A stretch of 15,644 bases of DNA, taken from assembly GCA_041648755.1 (NCBI GenBank), contig JBAZOJ010000060.1:1-15644 (forward strand), read 5' to 3'. The notes below the pieces were generated by a model. The model ran no database searches. It was not told where the DNA came from and was given only the letters and a program-made list of their open reading frames with translations. The DNA is from JBAZOJ01 sp041648755 (lineage in GTDB: Bacteria; Planctomycetota; B143-G9). Positions 1 through 7,367 of the stretch are shown one piece after another. The stretch's first letter is position 1. Each line of letters starts with the position of its first letter. Made by a program: the position numbers and the translations under genes.

Positions 1-2
1 CG

Positions 3-1058
3 AAGCCCTTGAGCCTGCGGGATTCGTTCAAGGGCTTCGGAATCGACGCGCTCTTTGTGTCGAGCGTTCCCAATGTCCATTACCTTACAGGCTTTGCGGG
101 TGAGGATTCCTTCCTTCTCATCGGCAGCGAGGCCGCGTACCTGATCACCGACTCCCGCTACACCGAGGAGGCCGAACAGACGGCCAAGGGCGTTAAGGTA
201 TTCACCTATCGCACCGACATGTTCGAGGATGCCGCCAAGCTGGCCGCCGACATGGGCGTCAAGAAGCTCGGCTTCGAGCCCGATGTCATGAACTGCGCAA
301 TGCACGGCAGGATGCTTCTGAAATTCCCGAAGACCAGGATCATTCCGGCTGAAGGCATCGTGCAGAAGTTGCGTGTGCTGAAATCACCCGCCGAGGTCAA
401 GATGATCGAAGCGGCAATAGCCGTGGCCGAAGACGCGCTCAACGCGACACTGCCGAAGCTGAAAAGGAATGTCACAGAGACCACCATCGCCCGCGAACTG
501 CGCTACAACCTGTCGAAGGCAGGCGCTCAGGATGTCAGCTTCCCGCCGATAGTCGCGTTCGACGCCAAGTCCAGCCTTCCGCACGCACGGCCGGGGGACG
601 CAAAGCTGGGCAAGAACGCCCTCGTCCTGTTCGACTGGGGCGCCCGCAAGGATTTCTACTGCTCCGACTGCACGCGCGTCTTCTTCATTGGCAATGTCCC
701 GCCTGTCATCGAGCAGATATACGACATCGTGATGGAGGCCGACAAGCGCGCAGCAAAGGCCCTGAAGCCCGGCGTTCCGCTGAAAGACGTGGACGCGGTC
801 GCGCGCGATTACATACGTGACAAGGGTTACGGAGACAAATTCGGCCATGGCCTTGGCCATGGAGTTGGAATCGAAATACACGAAGCGCCGCGTCTGAATT
901 CGCGTTCTACCGAAATCGCCACACCGGGAATGATCGTCACCATCGAGGCGGGAATATACCTGCCGGGGATCGGAGGAATCCGGGTGGAAGATATGGCGCT
1001 GGTTACCGAAAAGGGTTGCCGCATCCTGACGCATTTCCCCCGCGAACCCCGCTTTTGA
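3..1058 (+). CDS. Xaa-Pro aminopeptidase/prolidase, peptidase family M24 (5' end probably outside window)
   Basis: This is a cytosolic metallopeptidase that cleaves X-Pro bonds in peptides. Numbering from the TTG codon at 9, the N-terminal creatinase-like domain covers about residues 1-120 (PNVHYLTGF is typical) and the pita-bread catalytic domain about 125-349. The five M24 metal ligands are visible: D209 in LFDWG, D220 in CSDCTR, H284 in GHGLGHGVG, E313 in TIEAG and E327 in RVEDM. H291 in IEIHEAP is the usual accessory histidine. TTG at 9 could start translation, but the frame is open back to base 3 and family members usually carry a few more residues before the GIDALFV strand, so the true start probably lies just upstream. 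It stops 25 bases before accB. A peptidase of this kind next to accBC is a common bacterial arrangement. The family call is secure; substrate preference cannot be read. Confidence 0.93.
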   Translation, partial: KPLSLRDSFKGFGIDALFVSSVPNVHYLTGFAGEDSFLLIGSEAAYLITDSRYTEEAEQTAKGVKVFTYRTDMFEDAAKLAADMGVKKLGFEPDVMNCAMHGRMLLKFPKTRIIPAEGIVQKLRVLKSPAEVKMIEAAIAVAEDALNATLPKLKRNVTETTIARELRYNLSKAGAQDVSFPPIVAFDAKSSLPHARPGDAKLGKNALVLFDWGARKDFYCSDCTRVFFIGNVPPVIEQIYDIVMEADKRAAKALKPGVPLKDVDAVARDYIRDKGYGDKFGHGLGHGVGIEIHEAPRLNSRSTEIATPGMIVTIEAGIYLPGIGGIRVEDMALVTEKGCRILTHFPREPRF

Positions 1059-1083
1059 ACCTGTTTTGCTGTAAAGGAGCCAT

Positions 1084-1581
1084 ATGGCCGAGGAAACCAC
1101 GAAAAAGACCGGATCGACCATCCTCAGGGTTCGAAGGTTGATTTCCCTGATGAACGAAAACCACCTGAGCGAACTGGAGCTTGAGGAACAGGATTTCAGG
1201 ATCAGACTGGTCAAGAGCGTTGCCGTGCCTCAGTTCCGCACTGTTCCCGCGCTCGATATTCAACTGCCGGAGCACTCCGGCGGCACGACCGCAAAGCCTT
1301 CCGAAGACGCAGCCGCAAAGGCCAAGGACGAGGCCAACGGATTCGTCCCTATCAAATCTCCGATTGTCGGTACTTTCTATCGCGCACCCGCACCGGATGC
1401 CAAAGTTTACATACAGAACGGCTCGCATGTCGAAGCGGAGACCGTGGTCTGCATCGTAGAGGCGATGAAGGTAATGAACGAGCTCAAGGCCGAATGCCGC
1501 GGAACCATAACCAAAATATGCGTAGAGAACGGGCAAACGGTCGAATACGGCCAGGTGCTGTTCCTCGTGAAGCCGGATTAG
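1084..1581 (+). CDS. accB: Biotin carboxyl carrier protein of acetyl-CoA carboxylase
   Basis: It carries the biotin that shuttles CO2 from biotin carboxylase to the carboxyltransferase in the first step of fatty-acid synthesis. The 165-residue protein has the usual three parts. The N-terminal region (about 10-45, LRVRRLISLMNENHLSELELEEQDFRI split over two helices and a strand) is typical of AccB. A linker rich in Ala, Lys and Glu spans about 55-85. The biotinyl domain covers about 86-165, with the signature VEAMKVMNE; K129 is the biotinylated lysine and is present. The ATG at 1084 follows an AAAGGAG site at 1073-1079. The gene ends three bases before accC, so the two are surely co-transcribed. 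Length and motifs are normal. Confidence 0.97.
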   Translation: MAEETTKKTGSTILRVRRLISLMNENHLSELELEEQDFRIRLVKSVAVPQFRTVPALDIQLPEHSGGTTAKPSEDAAAKAKDEANGFVPIKSPIVGTFYRAPAPDAKVYIQNGSHVEAETVVCIVEAMKVMNELKAECRGTITKICVENGQTVEYGQVLFLVKPD

Positions 1582-1584
1582 CAG

Positions 1585-2931
1585 ATGTTTTCACGGATTC
1601 TTATCGCAAACAGAGGTGAGATCGCGCTACGCGTCATACGCACGTGTCGGCGCCTGGGCATCGGCACGGTTGCCGTTTACAGCGAAGCCGACAAGGATTC
1701 CCTGCCGCTGAAATACGCGGACAAGTCCATCTGCATCGGCCCGCCGCAGCCGTCCAAGAGCTATCTGAATATCCCCAATATCATCAGCGCCGCGGTAGTC
1801 TGCGATGTCGATGCCATTCACCCCGGATACGGCTTCCTCGCCGAGAACCCGCACTTCGCCGACATCTGCCGTCGGTGCCAGATCGACTTCATTGGCCCGT
1901 CCGCTGAGGCGATGAAGCTGCTGGGCAACAAGGCCGCTGCAAGAGAACTGGCCTTAAAGCTCGGCGTTCCCATAGTGCCGGGCTCCAGCTCCGTGCTGGA
2001 AGAAGACAAGAAAGCACTGGAGGTCGCCAAGGAAATCGGCTACCCGGTTATGATCAAGGCGGCAGCCGGAGGCGGCGGACGCGGAATGCGTATGGCCCGC
2101 AACGATGCGAGCCTGCTCCAGTTCCTCGCGGCCGCCCGGCGCGAGGCCGAGACCAGTTTCGGCGACCCTTCCGTTTACATCGAAAAGTACATCTCCCGCG
2201 CAAGGCATATTGAAGTGCAGATCCTGTGCGATGAGCACGGCAATGTCATCCATCTCGGTGAGCGCGACTGCACAATTCAGCGCAGGCACCAGAAGCTGCT
2301 CGAGGAATCGCCCTCCATCGTCATTACCGATAGCATTCGCAGAGACCTTTGCGCGGACGCCATCAGGCTGATGAAGGCTGCAAACTACACGAACGCCGGT
2401 ACTGTCGAGTTCCTGTACGACCTCGACGAGGAGCGTTACTATTTCATCGAGGTGAACACGCGCATCCAGGTGGAGCACCCTGTCACCGAGTTGAGAAGCG
2501 GGCTGGACATCGTCGAACAGCAGATCCGTATCGCATCGGGCGAACCACTCGTATTCAGGCAGGAGGATATCGTCCTCAGCGGCCACGCGATCGAGTGCCG
2601 AATCAACGCCGAAGACCCCATCAGCAACTTCGCCCCGTCTCCGGGACGTATCACTCTTCACTCCGCACCGATGAGCCCCGATGTGAGAGTTGATACTCAC
2701 ATCTTTTCAGGTTATACTATTCCGACCAATTACGATTCGCTGCTTGCGAAACTGGTTGTCCACGCCGATACCAGGGAAGAGGCGGTCGCGTGTATGCGTT
2801 CCGCGCTGGATGAGTATATCATCGAGGGCGTCAAGACCACGATTCCGTTCTTCAAGACGGTAATGGACAACGCCAACTTCCTGAGCGGCGATTACGACAC
2901 CAATTACATAGACGCCAACTTCCACCTGTAA
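1585..2931 (+). CDS. accC: Biotin carboxylase subunit of acetyl-CoA carboxylase
   Basis: This ATP-dependent enzyme carboxylates the biotin on AccB using bicarbonate. Its 448 residues match the normal stand-alone AccC length. The N-terminal domain starts ILIANRGEIALRVIRT and contains HPGYGFLAEN (79-88). The ATP-grasp domain has the glycine-rich lid AAGGGGRGMRM (160-170), HIEVQILCDEHG (208-219), GERDCTIQRRHQK (225-237) and the metal and catalytic segment FIEVNTRIQVEHPVTE (287-302). In that segment E289, N291 and R293 correspond to the metal-binding and catalytic residues of the family. The usual methionine of the FIEMNTR motif is valine, a mild substitution. The ATG at 1585 lies three bases after the accB stop, so translation is probably coupled. 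The carboxyltransferase genes accA and accD are not in the window. Confidence 0.98.
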   Translation: MFSRILIANRGEIALRVIRTCRRLGIGTVAVYSEADKDSLPLKYADKSICIGPPQPSKSYLNIPNIISAAVVCDVDAIHPGYGFLAENPHFADICRRCQIDFIGPSAEAMKLLGNKAAARELALKLGVPIVPGSSSVLEEDKKALEVAKEIGYPVMIKAAAGGGGRGMRMARNDASLLQFLAAARREAETSFGDPSVYIEKYISRARHIEVQILCDEHGNVIHLGERDCTIQRRHQKLLEESPSIVITDSIRRDLCADAIRLMKAANYTNAGTVEFLYDLDEERYYFIEVNTRIQVEHPVTELRSGLDIVEQQIRIASGEPLVFRQEDIVLSGHAIECRINAEDPISNFAPSPGRITLHSAPMSPDVRVDTHIFSGYTIPTNYDSLLAKLVVHADTREEAVACMRSALDEYIIEGVKTTIPFFKTVMDNANFLSGDYDTNYIDANFHL

Positions 2932-2941
2932 AGGGGGGCGT

Positions 2942-3589
2942 ATGTATTCCCGGTGGCCAAGGTTTTTGTTCTATTTCTTTCTTTCGCTGCTGACCGTGGC
3001 TCTGATGTACTTGCTGTTGCAGGACAACGGCATTGCGGCTGGAGCCAAGTCGGATAGCTGGGAAAGCGCCGCGCTGTACAAGCTGGCGAAGTATCTTGAC
3101 GACAATCCCCTTGTGATAGTCGTCTTCCTCGGCATAATCGCCCTTGCCGAGATGATCGTCGCCCTGATGTATCTCGCCACCCCGCCAGCAGAGCGAATGG
3201 TTCGCTATTCCACGGGCGAGAACGAGGTCCTCGTGAACCTCGACTCGATCGCGGCAAGCCTGTGCAGGACCGTGGAGAGCGAAAACGACATCCACGGAAT
3301 AAGGCTGAAACTGCGCGTTCCCCCCGGCAAGCAGTTGCACATACATTGCTTTATCCGCCTCGAACTCGAGGAGCAACCCGATATCCCAAGGCGAGTCGAG
3401 CAGATTATCGCGCGCATCCGCACCCACTTCGAACAGTCACTGCCGCTCGAGGCAAAATTCACCACGAGCCTCGAACTCGAAATCCGCCCGGCAGTGGTCC
3501 ACCAGGAACGCCCGACCCGGAAGGTATCCGCGCCGATTTCGCAGGAATCCGATGAGTTCCAGGGACCAAGGTATCCGATAGAGCAGTAA
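2942..3589 (+). CDS. AmaP-like membrane protein with Asp23/Gls24-type C-terminal domain
   Basis: This 215-residue protein has two predicted transmembrane helices, about residues 6-27 and 56-79, joined by a short polar loop. A soluble domain follows from about 85 to 190. The domain starts VRYSTGENEVLVNLDSIAAS and continues with alternating strands (IRLKLRVPP, LHIHCFIRLEL) and a helix (RRVEQIIARIRTHFEQ). This is the layout of AmaP, the membrane anchor of the alkaline-shock protein Asp23 known from Firmicutes, and genes of this type are also seen next to accBC in other phyla. The role here (envelope stress or membrane organisation) is inferred from the family. The ATG at 2942 is preceded by a purine-rich AGGGGGG at 2932-2938, directly after the accC stop, so it belongs to the same operon. 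The last 30 residues are polar and probably disordered. Confidence 0.72.
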   Translation: MYSRWPRFLFYFFLSLLTVALMYLLLQDNGIAAGAKSDSWESAALYKLAKYLDDNPLVIVVFLGIIALAEMIVALMYLATPPAERMVRYSTGENEVLVNLDSIAASLCRTVESENDIHGIRLKLRVPPGKQLHIHCFIRLELEEQPDIPRRVEQIIARIRTHFEQSLPLEAKFTTSLELEIRPAVVHQERPTRKVSAPISQESDEFQGPRYPIEQ

Positions 3590-3610
3590 CACCCGTTTGG
3601 AGAGGAACCG

Positions 3611-4642
3611 ATGAAGAAAATAGGGATTCTCACCGGAGGCGGCGACGCCCCCGGCCTTAATGCCGTCATTCGCGCCGTGGTTCGGAAGGCCGCAAACAAC
3701 GGAGTCTCCGTAGTCGGGTTCCTCGAAGGCTGGAAGGGCATCATCGAGGGCAACACCGAGATGCTCGACCCCCGGATTACCGACGGCGTTGTGGGCGAGG
3801 GCGGAACAATCCTGGGCTCGAGCCGCACCAACCCGTTCAAGGATCCGACCAAGGTCAAGAACATCCTCGACAACTTCGCGCGGTTCGAACTCGACGCGTT
3901 TATCGCCGTCGGCGGCGATGACACGCTCGGGGCCGCCAACAAGCTTTACAAGGGCCACGGATTCAAGGTTGTGGGCGTTCCCAAGACCATCGACAACGAC
4001 CTCTCGGCCACCGACTATACATTCGGCTTCGACACCGCCGTCAACCGCGCGATGGAGGCGCTGGACAACCTGACCAGCACCGCGAAGGCGCACCGGCGAG
4101 TAATGGTCGTGGAGATCATGGGACGCCACGCCGGCTGGATCGCGGCAGCATCAGGCATAGCGGGCGGCGCTGACGTCACCCTCGTGCCCGAGCGGCCCTT
4201 TTCCATCGACGACATCGTGGCCACGATAAAGAGAAACCGCGCGCGCGGAAAGCTGTACAACCTGGTCGCCGTTGCGGAAGGTGCTACACTCAAGGCTGGC
4301 GACAACTTCACGGCAAGCGCGGAAAAGGATGACTTCGGCAACGTGAAGCTGGGCGGCATCGCCCCGGCTCTGGCCAAGGAAATTGAAAAGCGCACCGGGT
4401 TCGAGGCACGCCACGTAGTACTCGGGCATCTCCAGAGGGGCGGCCCGCCTTCCGCGTTCGACCGTATCCTCGGAACCCGCCTTGGATTGGCCGCCTGCGA
4501 CCTCGCCCTGAAGGGCGATTTCGGCAAGATGGTTGCATTGCGCGGCACGAAGATCGTCGCGGTCTCGCTTGAAGAGGGCGTGGGCCAGATGAAGAAGCTG
4601 ACCGACGATTACTTCGCGGTCCTTGACGAATTCGATAAGTAG
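3611..4642 (+). CDS. pfkA: 6-phosphofructokinase, GGDDT group, probably pyrophosphate-dependent
   Basis: The enzyme phosphorylates fructose 6-phosphate to fructose 1,6-bisphosphate. Family motifs are complete: GILTGGGDAPGLNAVIRA (5-22), the phosphoryl-donor loop GGDDT (101-105), PKTIDND (124-130, catalytic D128), MGRHAGWIA (170-178), and a late segment GHLQRGGPPSAFDR. In classical ATP enzymes the donor loop reads GGDGS and the other motif PGTIDND. Aspartate at 104 and lysine at 125 are the two residues known to mark pyrophosphate-using members. This sequence has both, and it also resembles the mixed-substrate (group III) branch in PKTIDNDLSATDYTFGFDTAV. PPi as donor is therefore the likely but unproven call; such enzymes are reversible. 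At 343 residues the length is normal. The start is set by GGAGAGGA at 3599-3606. No terminator is seen after the stop; an intron relic begins 16 bases downstream. Confidence 0.95.
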   Translation: MKKIGILTGGGDAPGLNAVIRAVVRKAANNGVSVVGFLEGWKGIIEGNTEMLDPRITDGVVGEGGTILGSSRTNPFKDPTKVKNILDNFARFELDAFIAVGGDDTLGAANKLYKGHGFKVVGVPKTIDNDLSATDYTFGFDTAVNRAMEALDNLTSTAKAHRRVMVVEIMGRHAGWIAAASGIAGGADVTLVPERPFSIDDIVATIKRNRARGKLYNLVAVAEGATLKAGDNFTASAEKDDFGNVKLGGIAPALAKEIEKRTGFEARHVVLGHLQRGGPPSAFDRILGTRLGLAACDLALKGDFGKMVALRGTKIVAVSLEEGVGQMKKLTDDYFAVLDEFDK

Positions 4643-4657
4643 AAGCTGCGAGCGCAA

Positions 4658-4856
4658 ATCGGCATAGGTAAATCCTCGCGGATTATCCCTGCCACACCAC
4701 CGTGCGTACGGGTCTGTACATGGCGGGTTCGGTTGGGTTGAGCTTATTCGTGAACAGCGAGGGTCAGCAAGCCTGTTCTCGCCTTCTTCAGGTTCTCAGG
4801 CTCACATACGACCTCCATCAACCATTCTTCTTCAGCCGGACTTTCGGGCTCGCGCC
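4658..4856 (-). mobile_element. Group IIC intron relic, copy A (3' part only)
   Basis: Read on the minus strand this is the 3' end of a group IIC intron. Domain V lies at 4730-4696 (35 bases, outer stem CCGCC/GGTGG, loop GACC) and domain VI at 4694-4658, ending in CCTATGCCGAT with the presumed branch A eight bases from the end. Bases 4657-4774 match copy B (12958-13075) with one difference. Upstream, a short frame reads LMEVVCEPENLKKA, which resembles the start of group II intron reverse transcriptases (RT0 region). It is followed at once by TGLLTLAVHE and a stop, so nearly all of the enzyme is deleted. A stretch shared with copy C reaches about 4856. The intron 5' end is not found. Domain V has one extra base, so the copy is probably dead. 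Confidence 0.8.
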
Positions 4857-5170
4857 TGAAGACCATATCCAATTCCGCGCCGTAAGCCATGTCCGAACCG
4901 CGGGAAGCCTTGTTGAAGCGTGACAATCAAGATGTGGGAACCCCCGAAGCACAATCAGCTTATCATTGGGGAAAGCGACGTCAAGAAAAAACGGGCGGGC
5001 GACCCGCCAGTTATCAATCGGTTGCATATTCAGTCCTGCCAACAACGCGGACTCCGGGATGTTTTCCGTTGACCACCGGAAACCTATGGTATTCTTCATG
5101 CGTGAGCTTGCAGCTCTTCGGTCAGACGGGTTTTCAGGTGGCCTGCCATCTGGCGGATGCCGGATAAAAG
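4857..5170. other. Intergenic stretch with unexplained minus-strand coding-like frame
   Basis: No intact gene is seen here. On the minus strand an ATG at 5099 opens a frame starting MKNTIGFRWSTENIPESALL and continuing through DNWRVARPFFLDVAFPNDKL to about 4925. Its composition looks protein-like, but the later part becomes Arg/Trp-rich and another frame (SDMAYGAELDMVFRREP) looks better, as if frameshifted. It resembles nothing I recognise. A terminator-like hairpin lies inside it (listed separately), which argues against a working gene. It may be a broken gene or chance. Confidence 0.3.
4985..5008 (-). terminator. Possible intrinsic terminator on the minus strand
   Basis: Read on the minus strand: stem GGCGGG, loop TCG, stem CCCGCC, then CG and six T. 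The form resembles the terminator next to intron copy C. It falls inside the uncertain minus-strand frame of 5099-4925, so only one of the two readings is likely to be functional. No intron 5' end follows it here. Confidence 0.45.
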
Positions 5171-5535
5171 GCCAGGTTCTTCCGCGCCAGCCAAGAGGCA
5201 ACCACAGCAGATTGCAGCAAGTGCAACCTGAGAGCCTTGCGGCTGCGCATCTCGGACGACGGCGAGGACTTTGCGTTTGAACTTCCTTCCGCTCTGGAGA
5301 TATTGTGGTGCTGAACGGTTCGCGTACCGAGCCCCCGGCGATATCACGGAGAGAGTTCCGGCGAAAGCCGCGGCTATCATCCTGCTGAAGGAAGATGAAG
5401 ATGACGCAAAAGGAACGAGCGTTTTCCGCTGAGAAGATGAAGCCCACCCTTGCGGCGCTCGATTCCGACGGAAGCCTTGACCTGATAGTGATCCGAGACG
5501 GGAAGATAGTGCGGGTGGAAGTAACAACCAAGTGA
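5171..5535 (+). pseudogene. Frameshifted 3' remnant of a beta-propeller (PD40/WD40-like) gene, paralogue of the next gene
   Basis: Three blocks in different frames line up with the C-terminal part of the protein encoded at 5578-7137. Bases 5171-5263 read ARFFRASQEATTADCSKCNL, then up to ISDDG, matching residues 398-428 over 31 positions without a gap (shared A, R, C, R, L, SDDG). From 5296 the frame changes and reads GDIVVLNGSRTEPP, matching GNFVAMEGRTTDP. Bases 5440-5532 read KPTLAALDSDGSLDLIVIRD and on to VEVTTK, matching residues 489-519 (17 of 31 identical by eye), with a TGA at 5533. Between these there are stops and at least two frame changes. An in-frame TAA stands just before 5171, and no credible upstream part remains. 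This is a decayed tandem duplicate; which copy is ancestral cannot be told. Confidence 0.75.
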
Positions 5536-5577
5536 AAGAAGGTTCAGCATTCGCCTAAGGCGGGATGGAGCAGGCAT

Positions 5578-7137
5578 ATGTCTCGGCTTTTCCTGATGCT
5601 GTTGTGTCTCTCGGTTTGTTGGGGGCTGTGCCGGGCCGAAGAGCCGGGAGCCGGGCTTTCACTCAGAGAGACCGGCGTATGCTGGCTCGATCCGGAGAAA
5701 ACCACAGAAGACTCTGTCGTCGTCAGCCGTAACCATCGGCATGTGGCGTTGATCGAGAAGACGATCGAAAGCTGTCGCGTTTTGAGGGATGGGGGCCCCG
5801 AGCAGGACTATGAGAAGATCCGTCGGCCGCAATTCTCGCCGGATGGCGCGAAATTGGCGTACATCGTAACGGAAAAAGGAAAGAGCGCGGTGGTCGAGAA
5901 TCGAAAGATCGGCAAGCGGTACGACGAGATAGTGCCAGAGTCCCTGGTGTACAGCAGAGACAGCAGTACTCTGGCCTATGTAGCCATAGATGGAGGGAAG
6001 CAGTTCGCCGTGGTCGGCGGAGAAGAGAAGGACAAGTACGACAAGATAAGCGAGCTGCATCTCAGCGGAGATGGAAAGCGCTACGCGGTCCTCGTGCCAT
6101 TGCCAAATGAACCTGGCGGAGATCCTCTCAGAGATGATGCGTTCTTCGTTGACGGAAAGAGAGTTGAGGGGTTCAAGCAATGCCAACGATTCGGATTCAG
6201 CCCTGATGGCAGCCGTTACGCCTTTGTAGCGCAAATTGGGAAGGACGGGCAGACAGCAGCCAATGGAATGGTTCTGATGCGGATCGTGATTGACGGCACT
6301 GAAGTCGCTGATACGGGTATTCTGATGGCAGGCCCGTACGAGTATGTGCGCTTCAGCGAGGACGGAAGGCGCACGGCATATGTGGTTGGATACAGCCGGT
6401 TCGGAGAGGCTTACGTTGTGGTGGATGGGGAGAGATCCGGCCCTTATATGTTCTGCAGCCAGCCGAGATTCAGCCCGAGCGGAAAGACCGTTGCCTGGAT
6501 CTCCGCGAGTGCGGACGAGAGCGTTTGTCACGTCAACGGCACTGTCTGGAAGACAGTGACTGCCAATGCCTTCGGAACGTGGGGGAGCGATTCGGAATTC
6601 GCTTTCAGCGCGACCGAGACGGTCGCATTCACCACCAAAGAAGAGGCGAAAGGCACCAGAGGCCATGTCGTCGAAAACGATGTTCCCCAGAAGGTCTATG
6701 ATTTCGTCTCAGACCTGAAGTATGATGCGGCCGGTCGCCTCTGCTACATCGCGCAATTGGGCAAACAGGCCATGCTCATTCGCGGCGGAGAGGCAGAAAA
6801 GAGCTTCGAATGCGAGCGGCTGAGCAAGAAAAACTGGAGGTTGTACCTGTCGGACGACGGGAAGCTGGCTGCGCTCGTCCTGCCCGCGGGGGGCGGGAAC
6901 TTTGTGGCGATGGAGGGCAGGACAACCGACCCGTTGGGGAAAGTGATCGCGTCGCAGCCGTTGATCGAGCATGCGGTCATCCCCGATCCGAACGTCCACA
7001 TTATGGGCGGGCCGATGGAAGACCCGCTGTTGTGGGGCAAGCGCCCCACTCTCGCCTGCTTCAACCCCGAAGGCGGGCTCGATCTGATCGTCCTCCGCGA
7101 CGGCAAGCTGATCCACATCGAGGTGAGGGAAAAGTAA
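5578..7137 (+). CDS. Secreted beta-propeller protein with PD40/WD40-like (TolB-type) repeats
   Basis: The 519-residue protein begins with a signal peptide (MSRLFLMLLCLSVCWGLCRA, cleavage likely after residue 20). Repeats of about 40-50 residues follow, each with an [F/Y]SxDG-like turn and an AYxV-like strand: QFSPDGAKLAYIV (85), VYSRDSSTLAYVA (124), HLSGDGKRYAVLV (161), FSPDGSRYAFVA (207), FSEDGRRTAYVV (259), FSPSGKTVAWIS (298), KYDAAGRLCYIA (381) and LSDDGKLAALV (424). The last unit (489-519) ends LDLIVLRDGKLIHIEV. This is a TolB-like propeller fold, expected in the periplasm or outside the cell. Such folds usually bind proteins or ligands, and no enzymatic motif is visible. The start has GGAG at 5567-5570. 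It stands alone on the plus strand behind a decayed paralogue. The precise function is unknown. Confidence 0.85.
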   Translation: MSRLFLMLLCLSVCWGLCRAEEPGAGLSLRETGVCWLDPEKTTEDSVVVSRNHRHVALIEKTIESCRVLRDGGPEQDYEKIRRPQFSPDGAKLAYIVTEKGKSAVVENRKIGKRYDEIVPESLVYSRDSSTLAYVAIDGGKQFAVVGGEEKDKYDKISELHLSGDGKRYAVLVPLPNEPGGDPLRDDAFFVDGKRVEGFKQCQRFGFSPDGSRYAFVAQIGKDGQTAANGMVLMRIVIDGTEVADTGILMAGPYEYVRFSEDGRRTAYVVGYSRFGEAYVVVDGERSGPYMFCSQPRFSPSGKTVAWISASADESVCHVNGTVWKTVTANAFGTWGSDSEFAFSATETVAFTTKEEAKGTRGHVVENDVPQKVYDFVSDLKYDAAGRLCYIAQLGKQAMLIRGGEAEKSFECERLSKKNWRLYLSDDGKLAALVLPAGGGNFVAMEGRTTDPLGKVIASQPLIEHAVIPDPNVHIMGGPMEDPLLWGKRPTLACFNPEGGLDLIVLRDGKLIHIEVREK

Positions 7138-7156
7138 GCGCTTCGATGGAAGCGCT
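7137..7156 (+). terminator. Hairpin at the stop codon of the propeller gene
   Basis: A perfect 8-bp stem, AGCGCTTC and GAAGCGCT with loop GATG, overlaps the TAA stop. No T-run follows, so it is at best a weak or RNA-stabilising element rather than a classical terminator. Confidence 0.35.
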
Positions 7157-7308
7157 CGCACGGTGAATCCGGTTGAGCAGAACAATGGCGAAGTAGTCGT
7201 GCAGCGTTGCAGATAACGAGTGCATAATCGAGGCCTTTCGGACTCTTCGCCCGCGCGAGCCTGTCCGCCGAATCATTGGCGCAATCGCTCCATGACGAAG
7301 AAATGCCC

Positions 7309-7341
7309 GGAGAAGAAAAGGGGGCTCATTCGAGCCCCCTC
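7309..7341 (-). terminator. Intrinsic terminator of the three-gene minus-strand operon
   Basis: On the minus strand the stem GGGGGCTC, loop GAAT, stem GAGCCCCC is followed by TTTTCTTCTC. It begins 29 bases after the stop of the M23-like gene at 7368, as expected for the end of that operon. Confidence 0.8.
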
Positions 7342-7367
7342 TCACGCTTTGCAGGCTCAAAATGGCA

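Noticed and set aside
1954..2700. A 248-residue open frame on the minus strand
   Set aside because: It is the mirror of accC and has no motifs of its own.
4774..4830. Diversity-generating retroelement or retron suggested by the RT-like peptide
   Set aside because: Only the RT0-like start remains, with intron domains V and VI next to it; no template or variable repeats and no msr/msd structure are visible.
5659..6666. A 335-residue open frame on the minus strand
   Set aside because: It is antisense to the propeller gene, whose repeats and signal peptide are clear; the composition of the minus frame is not protein-like.
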